From positions 1 through 34,433 of the forward strand of contig DATLUO010000051.1 in the NCBI GenBank assembly GCA_035533075.1: 34,433 nt of DNA. The letters are read 5' to 3'. Each line of letters starts with the position of its first letter. Position 1 is the stretch's first letter. This document shows positions 23,652 through 30,504 of the stretch, one piece after another. This DNA is from Pirellulales bacterium. GTDB taxonomy: Bacteria; Planctomycetota; Planctomycetia; Pirellulales; JAICIG01. The notes below the pieces were generated by a model. The model was not told the DNA's origin. It did not search any database and was given only the letters and a program-made list of their open reading frames with translations. The translations under genes were made by a program, and so were the position numbers.

Positions 23652-24926
23652 TCAACTGGTGTGTTCCTTGTAGTACTCCGCCGAGCCGGTGAAGCCGGCG
23701 ATCACGTCTTCGTTGGTCTCGCCGTTGGCGAACTGCGCGAGCCAATAGGCGAGCCCGCCTGCGTCGGCGGCTCGGCCCAGGTAGTGCATATAGTCGTCGT
23801 TGATGAGCTGTGTGTTGTTCTCGGTGCTGCCGGCGATGCCCGTCGCCACCTGCGAGCGCGTCTGGCCGGCCGCCAACTCGCTTTCCCAAAAACCTTCGCC
23901 CGCCGTGTCAGCCATACGACCCAAGAGAAGCTGACAGGCCGCGTCGATCCAGTCCTTATCGGTGCCGCCGGCGTTCTTGTAGAACTCGTCGGTGGCAATG
24001 AAACCCGCCTCCAGCCCTTGGTCGGTCAGTCCGTTCTGCAATTGCGAGGTCCAGAATTGGATGCCCGCCGCGTCGGCCGCTCGGCCCAAGAGCGTCAAAT
24101 AGTCGGGCTTGATGACGAAGTTCTCGTAATACTCGGCGCTGTGGACGATCGCCTGCGCGACGTCGCTGATCGCCATGCCGCCGACGATCTGCTGGGTCCA
24201 ATACTGCAAACCGGCCGCGTCCGCTGCGCGGCCCAAGACGTCGAGAAACACGGCGGCCACGTATTTCGCTGAGGCCGTGGCTTGCGGACCGACGGTCGCA
24301 TTGCCGTTGAGCACTGTCGAGACGCCCTCTTCGATCGCGGTGATCTTGGTGGCGAATTCGCCGGCGGAGGTGTTGGTGTGCGAGCCGACGACGGTGTAGG
24401 TACCGCTCGATTCGCTCACGGTGCCGGCCGAGGTCTGGCCGTCGCCCCAGTCGATCGTGGCGGAGAGGCCGGAGGCCGGTTCGCTGCCGTCGCCGTGCGT
24501 GAAGGTGGCCACGGTGGCCGCTGAGATTGCCGTGCCCGGCGTGCCGGTGAGTGCCGCGCCTGTGCCGTTGATCGGCGCTTCGGTTACGGTAACGCTGTCG
24601 GTGGCCGTGGCGTCGGGCAAGCCGGCGCGCCGAATTACCACGTTCACGGTTTCGGGCGATGCGCTCTCTTCAGCATAGACGTGGCTGCCCGTGACGGTGA
24701 ACACGCCGCTGGGGTCGGGGCCGGTGATGGCGCCGGCCGAGGCACTCGAGCCGTCGCCCCAGTCGATGGTGGCCGAGTAGCCGCTGAGCGGGCCCGCTCC
24801 ATTAGGATCGGTGAAGGTGGCCACGGCGGCATTCAAGGTCGTTAGCTCTGCCGCGGAGATCGCGCCCACGGCGGTGGCACTTACAGCGACTCCGGCGATA
24901 GCGGAAACCGTCACGGCATCCTGCAC
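23652..24926 (-). CDS. C-terminal part of a large surface protein, PKD-like and DUF4214 repeats
   Basis: About 424 residues remain. Residues ~20-210 hold two PKD/Calx-like units (SATIDWGDGSSASAG and SATIDWGDGQTSAG). Residues ~220-424 hold four DUF4214-type repeats with LGRAADAAGLQYW-like cores near 231, 280, 335 and 383. In planctomycetes such modules end very long secreted or adhesive proteins. There is no signal peptide and no ribosome-binding site. An in-frame stop lies about 36 bases before the GTG at 24926, and the upstream reading frame belongs to an immunity-like gene. It therefore looks like the tail of a giant gene whose front was lost by recombination. Expression is doubtful. Confidence 0.75.
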   Translation of the reverse strand: MQDAVTVSAIAGVAVSATAVGAISAAELTTLNAAVATFTDPNGAGPLSGYSATIDWGDGSSASAGAITGPDPSGVFTVTGSHVYAEESASPETVNVVIRRAGLPDATATDSVTVTEAPINGTGAALTGTPGTAISAATVATFTHGDGSEPASGLSATIDWGDGQTSAGTVSESSGTYTVVGSHTNTSAGEFATKITAIEEGVSTVLNGNATVGPQATASAKYVAAVFLDVLGRAADAAGLQYWTQQIVGGMAISDVAQAIVHSAEYYENFVIKPDYLTLLGRAADAAGIQFWTSQLQNGLTDQGLEAGFIATDEFYKNAGGTDKDWIDAACQLLLGRMADTAGEGFWESELAAGQTRSQVATGIAGSTENNTQLINDDYMHYLGRAADAGGLAYWLAQFANGETNEDVIAGFTGSAEYYKEHTS

Positions 24927-24927
24927 G

Positions 24928-25221
24928 TCAACATCGGGGGACGCGTTTCCCAGCGACCGCCGTCAGCTCGCGCAAGGCATCCAACGAACGGCTTCGCAAC
25001 GCATCTTCATCCAAGTCCGATTGGCCGCGGAGTTTCGGATCCGGGCAGAAAGCGTCCACATCCGCGAATAACTGGTTGAGCACGCTGAAGGCCGCGTCGG
25101 GCAGACGGGCCGATTCGTTCTTGAACATTTTCAGGTACGAAGATTCGAATGTCTCGGCGTTGATTGCCCCTGAAGCGAATCGCTCGATTAACTGAACGTA
25201 TTTGGCAACGGCCGCTTCCAT
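24928..25221 (-). CDS. Colicin D-type immunity protein homologue
   Basis: A product of 97 residues. The helical pattern IERFASGAINAETFESSYL, LNQLFADVDAFCPDPKLR and DEDALRSRSLDAL fits the colicin/pyocin immunity family (PF09204-like), whose members bind and block a tRNA-cleaving toxin. The ATG at 25221 is the first after an in-frame TGA. The last ~12 residues (TAVAGKRVPRC) fall at the junction with the DUF4214 fragment and may be non-native. No toxin gene is next to it; upstream is a broken four-helix-bundle gene. It may be an orphan immunity gene or the remnant of a polymorphic toxin locus. Confidence 0.65.
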   Translation of the reverse strand: MEAAVAKYVQLIERFASGAINAETFESSYLKMFKNESARLPDAAFSVLNQLFADVDAFCPDPKLRGQSDLDEDALRSRSLDALRELTAVAGKRVPRC

Positions 25222-25242
25222 AAAAACTCATCCACCTGAGAA

Positions 25243-25303
25243 GGAGGGACGGAGAAACAGGAGCGAGGGAGAGACGGAGAGACGGAGGGAGTGAGCGAGG
25301 GAC
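25243..25303. repeat. Purine-rich GAGGGAC/GGAGAGA repeat, inverted copy at 25700
   Basis: Degenerate 7-8-bp units of GGAGGGAC, GGAGAGAC and GCGAGGGA fill 25243-25303. A pyrimidine-rich counterpart (CGTCCCTCCGTCTCTC and CGCTCCCTCTCTCCGTC) lies at 25700-25746. Together they flank the four-helix-bundle pseudogene like a loose inverted repeat. Confidence 0.7.
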
Positions 25304-25644
25304 TCATGGAAGGACCCAGTCGTCGGAGTTGCGGCTCATGTTCACGAGCATGCCGATGATTGCGTCGCCGCCAGATTCGAGCAGACCGACCGCGACGCGC
25401 GACGAATCTGCCCGGTCAGGGAATATCGCTCTTCCGCGGGAAAGCGCTTCGAGAGGTGAAAGATCTTCATCGCCGCGGCAAAGGCACGCTGGCCCGGATT
25501 ATTCATGGCCCCACACTAACCCGAAGCGCAAGCGAGGAAGGGCAAACAACTTACCTCGCTTGCGCTTCGGGTTGGTATGCGCCCAGTCTGCGCTGGAATT
25601 CGTGGGGCCATGAATAATCCGGGCTGGTAGACCTCAAGATCCAT
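25304..25644 (-). pseudogene. Four-helix-bundle protein gene, broken by an insertion and a deletion
   Basis: The start MDLEVYQ is read at 25644-25624. After the 131-bp element it resumes at 25488 with RAFAAAMKIFHLSKRF, then EERYSLTGQIRRASRSVCSN. This is the signature of the four-helix-bundle / 23S rRNA intervening-sequence protein family (usually ~120 residues). About 50 codons are then missing and the frame shifts. The typical C-terminus DAIIGMLVNMSRNSDDW follows, ending at the TGA at 25304-25306. Two independent lesions are therefore present, and the gene is dead. Family assignment is by eye but strong. Confidence 0.8.
25493..25623. mobile_element. 131-bp MITE-like element with 22-bp terminal inverted repeats
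   Basis: Perfect 22-bp terminal inverted repeats are at 25493-25514 and 25602-25623 (outer bases CCCGGATTATT / AATAATCCGGG). They are flanked by the 4-bp direct repeat CTGG at 25489-25492 and 25624-25627. Inside is a second perfect 20-bp inverted repeat (25518-25537 and 25554-25573, beginning AACCCGAAGCGCAAG). Removing the element and one CTGG restores the reading frame MDLEVYQ-RAFAAAM of the host pseudogene. It encodes nothing and would need a transposase from elsewhere. Confidence 0.88.
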
Positions 25645-25748
25645 AATGCCGCCTAACTGTGCGTCCCATCTACGGTAACCCCGTACCGGTTCTTCGTGAC
25701 CGTCCCTCCGTCTCTCAGTCGCTCCCTCTCTCCGTCTTTCCCTCGCTG

Positions 25749-27500
25749 TTACACCGCCGCGCGTGCCCGTAAAGTGCGGCCGATCACCACGACCGCCTCG
25801 ATCACCAGCAGCACGCCGAGGCCCAGCAAGACCGCCGTGATCGGCCCGTTCACGTCGAAGCGGCCCTGTTGCCAGACCTCGCTGAAACTGGCGGCCCATT
25901 CATAAAGGATCATCCCGAGCATGCTGAAGGTAATCACCACCATGAAGGCGGCCGGAACCGCCGTGTACAGCCAGCGCTTGCCGGTCCGCAGCAGCCAGAC
26001 GGTGACGCCGATCAGCGTCAGCGCCGCCAGCAATTGGTTGGCGGTGCCGAACAGCGTCCAAAACACTTTCCAGGCCGGCACCGGCTTGCCGCTCAGCGGA
26101 TCGACCAACGTCTGCAACACCAGGTACATCGGCGGCACCAACGTCAGCACCGTGCAAACGAGCTTGCCCCTCGGCCCGCGCCAACCGGTGAACTCTTCCA
26201 GCACGTAGCGCCCCAGCCGCGTACAGACATCGAGCGTGTCGTAGATGAACGTGGCAAAGGCCAGCAGACAAAAACTGTAGAGATAGTGGTGGGCCGCGTC
26301 GTAGCTCATGCCCAGGCCGCTGGCCAACAGGCCGATGAACCGCGAGATTCCCTCGGCGAAAATGACGTCGGGGTTGCCCGTGGCCCCTTTCGCCAGAATC
26401 ATCACGCAGCTCAGCGAGATCACGGCTACAAACGCCTCCAACAGCATGCAGCCGTAGCCGATCGACTTGGCGTCGCTTTCCACACGCAACTGCTTGGACG
26501 ACGTGCCCGAACTGATCATCGAATGAAAGCCGCTGCACGCCCCGCAGGCGATGGTGACGAACAGCACGGGGAAAATCAGCATCGTTTTTCCGCCTTGCAC
26601 CACACTGAAGCCGAGAAACTTCGGGTAGGTGATATCGATGGCCTGCCCCATCAAGCTGGCGGCCACAATGCCCAAGAATGCCAGCAACACGGTCGCCGAG
26701 AGGAAGTAGCCACCCAGGTAGCCCCGCGGCTGCAACAGCGCCCATACGGGCACCACCGATGCCACGCCGCAATAGACCAAGAGCAAAATGTCCCACGACT
26801 TGGCGGCGCTGCCGCCATAGCGAAGCGCGTCGGGAATGGAAATCGGCATATAGGGTCCGGCCCAAATCGACAGCAGCACCAGCGGCATGAAGATGACGGT
26901 GGCCCAGGTGAGCGGCAGCCGCGTGTAGCGCAGCACGAGCCCCATGACGACCGCCAGGCCGAGATACATCATCGACGAGCTGGCCACCGCCTCGCCCGTC
27001 GCCACGGCCTCGCTGCCCGCGGCGGGATTCGGAGCGAACGTACTGGCCGTAATATCGGTAAAGGCGACCACGATGTAGACCAGCGCGATCCAGACGAACG
27101 ACAGAAAGAGCAGGTAGGCCCGGCGGCTCATGTGCTCGCGGACGATGTCGGGAATACTGCGGGCCTTGTGCCTGACGCTGGCCACCAGCGAAGTCATGTC
27201 ATGGACTCCGCCGATAAAGATGCTGCCGACGAGAATCCATAGGATGGCCGGCAGCCAGCCGAACCACAGCCCGGCCACGATCGGGCCGACGATCGGCCCG
27301 GCGGCGGCGATGGCCGAAAAATGTTGCGAAAAAAGGTAGGGGGCCGGCGTGGGCACAAAATCTTCGCCGTCATTGATCTCGACGGCCGGGGTGGGCACCT
27401 CGTCGCGCAGGTCGAGTTGCCGGGTCAGCCAACGGCCGTAGGTCAAATAGGCCGCGATCAGGATGATGCCCGTACCGATGGTGATGGCCAGTAGGCTCAT
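25749..27500 (-). CDS. cstA: Carbon starvation protein CstA family transporter
   Basis: A polytopic membrane protein of 583 residues with about fifteen hydrophobic segments. Family hallmarks are present: an N-terminal helix with YGRWL, then AAAGPIVGPIVAGLWFGWLP, GGVHDM, SGFHSMISSGTSSKQL and a C-terminal helix cluster. CstA homologues take up pyruvate or peptides when carbon is scarce. The ATG at 27500 is preferred because the hydrophobic start MSLLAITIGTGI is typical; an ATG at 27533 would add 11 hydrophilic residues. No two-component or cstR-like regulator is adjacent. Upstream lies a composite repeat at 27542-27708, so the promoter must be inside or beyond it. Confidence 0.93.
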   Translation of the reverse strand: MSLLAITIGTGIILIAAYLTYGRWLTRQLDLRDEVPTPAVEINDGEDFVPTPAPYLFSQHFSAIAAAGPIVGPIVAGLWFGWLPAILWILVGSIFIGGVHDMTSLVASVRHKARSIPDIVREHMSRRAYLLFLSFVWIALVYIVVAFTDITASTFAPNPAAGSEAVATGEAVASSSMMYLGLAVVMGLVLRYTRLPLTWATVIFMPLVLLSIWAGPYMPISIPDALRYGGSAAKSWDILLLVYCGVASVVPVWALLQPRGYLGGYFLSATVLLAFLGIVAASLMGQAIDITYPKFLGFSVVQGGKTMLIFPVLFVTIACGACSGFHSMISSGTSSKQLRVESDAKSIGYGCMLLEAFVAVISLSCVMILAKGATGNPDVIFAEGISRFIGLLASGLGMSYDAAHHYLYSFCLLAFATFIYDTLDVCTRLGRYVLEEFTGWRGPRGKLVCTVLTLVPPMYLVLQTLVDPLSGKPVPAWKVFWTLFGTANQLLAALTLIGVTVWLLRTGKRWLYTAVPAAFMVVITFSMLGMILYEWAASFSEVWQQGRFDVNGPITAVLLGLGVLLVIEAVVVIGRTLRARAAV

Positions 27501-27541
27501 GGCTTTGTTCGTTGGATGAAGGAAGCGGTGCAATAGACATT

Positions 27542-27708
27542 GTAGGGTGGAAAAAGCGAGCTTGCGAGCGCCGGCCCGCCATGTTTGAGGCGATAGGCGA
27601 TAGGCGTTGGGCGTTAGGACAGCATCTTCACACCGCGCCTAACGCCCATCGCCTGACGCCTCCATTACGGTGGGCCGGCGCTCGCAATCTCGCTGGCCCC
27701 ACCCTACG
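27542..27708. repeat. Full composite repeat upstream of cstA
   Basis: Arm 1 is at 27542-27582 and the inverted arm 2 at 27669-27708. Inner left heptamers are AGGCGAT twice, AGGCGTT and GGGCGTT (27588-27615). Inner right heptamers are CCTAACG, CCCATCG and CCTGACG (27638-27658), reverse complements of the left type. A partial third arm (TGGTGGGCCG) follows at 27711. The whole is an imperfect 167-bp palindrome. Confidence 0.9.
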
Positions 27709-27745
27709 TTTGGTGGGCCGATGGCAATCCCGTGCGATGGCGAGA

Positions 27746-28342
27746 TCAATGCTCGCCGAAACGGCGCGATTCGACGGTCTCCACCTTCCCGCTGCGATTG
27801 CGAACGATCAACGCGGCGGCATGCTCGGTCTGTTCGATGAGCCGAAGGCCCTTTTCGGGACCCAGTACGCACACGGCCGTGGCCAGACTGTCGGCCGAGA
27901 TGCAATCGGCGGCAATCACGGTGACGCTGCTCTGATCGGTCAGCCCCAGACCCGTGGCCGGATCGACGATGTGCGAATAGCGCTGGGCGTCGAACACCAC
28001 GTGTTGAAAAGCGTCGCCCGACGTGGTGACCGCCTGGTCGTGCAAACCCAGATACCGGCTGGGCGGCCCGGCGGCGTCGAGAGGAGCGATGCCGATCTTC
28101 CAGCCCTCTTGGCCGGGCGGAGGACTGGCCGCCAGAATGTCGCCGCTGGCGTCGATCAATGCCCGGTGGATGCCGTGCCGCCGGAGCACGGCCATTGCCT
28201 GATCGACGGCGTAGTCGGCGGCGATCCCGCCCAGATCGAGCCGCATGCCGGGCACGAGAAGCCGGGCGGTGCGCCGGGAAGGGTCGAGTTTCAGCTTTTG
28301 GTAGCCCACCGCCGCCCGCGCTTCGGCCAGCCGCTCGGCAGC
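27746..28342 (-). pseudogene. C-terminal fragment of an ApbE-type FAD:protein FMN transferase
   Basis: About 199 codons. Visible are GMRLDLGGIAADYAVD, the ASGDI segment, VTTSGDAFQ, YSHIVDPATG and DSLATAVCVLG, all diagnostic of ApbE, which attaches FMN to Thr of a target protein using FAD. The N-terminal ~130 residues, including the signal peptide, are absent. The frame is joined in register, through a TGA at 28343-28345, to the start of a Uma2-like gene. A GTG at 28309 could start 187 residues, but without the N-terminal half it should be inactive. Confidence 0.78.
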
Positions 28343-28468
28343 TCACCGCGGGGCCAGGACGTGCCAGTTATCTTCGTGCTCGCGCAATTGCTCATACAGT
28401 TGCCAGGAGATGCCGGAAAGCACGATCCGACGTTCGCCGTGAAGCACAGTTTTTTTGACGGTCGCCAT
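28343..28468 (-). pseudogene. N-terminal fragment of a Uma2-family nuclease-like gene
   Basis: ATG 28468 opens MATVKKTVLHGERRIVLSG, then ISWQLYEQLREHEDNWHV. This is the usual opening of planctomycete Uma2 (DUF820) proteins, which are normally about 190-220 residues. After 41 codons the frame hits a TGA exactly where the ApbE fragment begins. The catalytic core is missing. The 145 bp upstream (to 28612) hold only an unassigned short frame beginning MKLEYVVAEVSYLPSD. Confidence 0.6.
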
Positions 28469-28612
28469 CTCCGTCCAATTAGCGGTGTTGAACAACGCCA
28501 CGAACATTGCCTGGCTCGCCAGCTATTGATCTGTGGGACATTAAAGTCCGACGGAAGGTATGAAACCTCAGCCACCACATATTCCAGCTTCATTATTCGG
28601 CCTCGGCGCCGC

Positions 28613-28639
28613 GTAGGGTGGGCCGGCGCTCGCACGCTC
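28613..28639. repeat. Partial arm of the composite repeat family
   Basis: GTAGGGTGGG is joined directly to CCGGCGCTCGCACGCTCG, so the centre of the arm is deleted. It lies just downstream of the DUF4340 gene stop. Confidence 0.65.
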
Positions 28640-28652
28640 GTCTCAGCCTACT

Positions 28653-30422
28653 TCACTCGGGAAGTTTCTTGTCTTCTTCCTTCAGCAGATTCTCCTCGCC
28701 CTCATGCCCCTCGTGCTCGTCCTTCTTCGTCTCGTCGGCCGAAGGGGCCTTCTTCTTGATGATGTCGTCGCGACCGAGGTGAATCTTCTGATACGTGCTG
28801 TCCGAGACGATGTAATACCAGTTGGCGAAGCGGCCGCTCAGCTCCTTGGCCTTTTCTTCGCCCTGCTTGACCTTGTCTTTGTACTCTTTCTCCTTGCGCT
28901 CGTTCTCCTTCGTGACGCGTTCGCGCGCCAGTTCTGCGGGCGTTTTCGGCTTGGCAAGCACCGGATTCTTCGTTTCCGGCTTTGCCTTGTCGCTCTTGGG
29001 CGGTTTCTTTTCCGCTTTTGGTTTGGCCGGCTTCTCGGCCTCCTCGTTGACCGCTTCGCTTTCTTCATCGGCCAGCGCCAATAGCCCTGCGGCGTCGTTC
29101 AGGACCGATTCGATGGCCGAAGTCTTTTCGGCATCCTCCTTGGGCTCTTCTTTCCCTTCCGGCGCGGCTTCTTCTTTCGCCGGTGCTTCGCCGGGCAACT
29201 CCTCCAATTCGGGCTTGGTCAACAGGTCTTCGTTGAACTGGGCCGTGACCATGATATAGCGGTTGGCGCCGGGCCCCTTGCCTTTGTCGTCGGCCTTGTC
29301 TTCATCGCTTTCCTCGGCCGGCTCTTCGTCGCCGCCCTTCTCGCCGCCGCCGGCAATTCGGCCGAAGCGGAGCGTGTATTGCACGCCCTCTTTGGTGCCG
29401 CAGATCACTTCGCCTTCGTTGGAGACAATCTCCTGTGGGCCGCCGCCGATGCTCGCCACGCGGAAGCCGGCGACCAGCAGCGATTCCTGGGCCTCTTCAT
29501 TGGTAGCCAGACCTTCGCCCGCCCGCAGGTCGGCCGCCAGGCCCTCCGGCTTGGGACGCACGTCGACGATCTTCAAGTCGTCCAACGCGGTCTTCAGGTC
29601 GTTCAGCTTCGTGGAGTTCAACTCCTCGTCGTCGGTGAGCGTCTGCGGCTCGTATTCGCGGCTCTCGAGGTTGAACACTTCGAGTTCTTGCAGCTTCCAT
29701 TTCGAGTCTTTCGCGTCATAGCGCACGTCGATCTTGCTGCGCGGATCGATGCCCCGCCGCAGCTCGTCGATCGAGTAGTCATTGAACGCCACCCGCTCGA
29801 TGTCCCAGGCGTTGAGCTTGAGCAGGTCCTTTTCGATCCAGTCTTCGAACTTGGTCGAAAACTTGTCGGTCTTCAGCTTGACGACGTACACCGGATCCTG
29901 GCCGGGGATGCGCACATAGTACAAATCGGTCTGGCCTTTGACCGGCTTGCCGATGATGATCTGCGCCAGCTTCTTGCCCGACGGGTCTTCCATCGTCACC
30001 CGCTTGCCCACTCCGGTGGTTCCCGACGCCAGCGACTTGGGATCGGGATCGACGACGCCATAGGTGACGTGCATCGAGGGATCGTCGGTTTCGATGTTGA
30101 TGGTCTCGCAGCCCACCAGGGCGGCGGCCGCCTCACCGAGTTGCTGGCTGGCGTCGGCCGGATAATCGTGGTGCGAGGGAATCCGCCACAGGCCGTTCTG
30201 TTCGGCCACTTTGAAAGGCTTCAGCGTCGCCGTGTCGGGATCGTATTCAATGATCTCCAACGATTTGGCCGATTCGGGTTTCAAGTCGGCGAACAGCGAC
30301 TTGCCGACGAGTTGCCGTTTGCTCTCGTCGGTTTCCGCGGGTCCTAGATGGGTCCAAACGCCGACGGCCACGGCCACTACCGCCGCCGCCACGAAGCCCA
30401 CCGTTTTGATCATTTCGTTCAT
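28653..30422 (-). CDS. DUF4340 domain protein of a Gld-type ABC operon
   Basis: A protein of 589 residues. An N-terminal membrane helix (about 5-24: MIKTVGFVAAAVVAVAVGVW) is followed by a long extracytoplasmic region. DUF4340-type segments are seen at about 65-260 (NGLWRIPSHHDYPAD; DLYYVRIPGQDPVYVVK) and again near 300-340 and 510-570. A long Lys/Glu-rich stretch (about 400-530) is low complexity. In many bacteria a DUF4340 gene follows gldF/gldG-like genes, as here: the fused permease-GldG gene ends 82 bp upstream on the same strand. Its molecular role is unknown. The ATG at 30422 has AAGG eight bases upstream; the longer frame to 30458 lacks support. Confidence 0.9.
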   Translation of the reverse strand: MNEMIKTVGFVAAAVVAVAVGVWTHLGPAETDESKRQLVGKSLFADLKPESAKSLEIIEYDPDTATLKPFKVAEQNGLWRIPSHHDYPADASQQLGEAAAALVGCETINIETDDPSMHVTYGVVDPDPKSLASGTTGVGKRVTMEDPSGKKLAQIIIGKPVKGQTDLYYVRIPGQDPVYVVKLKTDKFSTKFEDWIEKDLLKLNAWDIERVAFNDYSIDELRRGIDPRSKIDVRYDAKDSKWKLQELEVFNLESREYEPQTLTDDEELNSTKLNDLKTALDDLKIVDVRPKPEGLAADLRAGEGLATNEEAQESLLVAGFRVASIGGGPQEIVSNEGEVICGTKEGVQYTLRFGRIAGGGEKGGDEEPAEESDEDKADDKGKGPGANRYIMVTAQFNEDLLTKPELEELPGEAPAKEEAAPEGKEEPKEDAEKTSAIESVLNDAAGLLALADEESEAVNEEAEKPAKPKAEKKPPKSDKAKPETKNPVLAKPKTPAELARERVTKENERKEKEYKDKVKQGEEKAKELSGRFANWYYIVSDSTYQKIHLGRDDIIKKKAPSADETKKDEHEGHEGEENLLKEEDKKLPE

Positions 30423-30504
30423 CGCTCTGCCTTGGGCGTTTCGCCCGTCATTGCTCACAAAAAAGGAACCGAGAATTCGTCAACGTCAACCGCGGCGACG
30501 CGGC

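Noticed and set aside
25516-25899. A 127-codon minus-strand frame across the MITE and the cstA end
   Set aside because: It reads out of frame through the 3' end of cstA and into the inserted element; only the short MDLEVYQ part belongs to a real gene relic.
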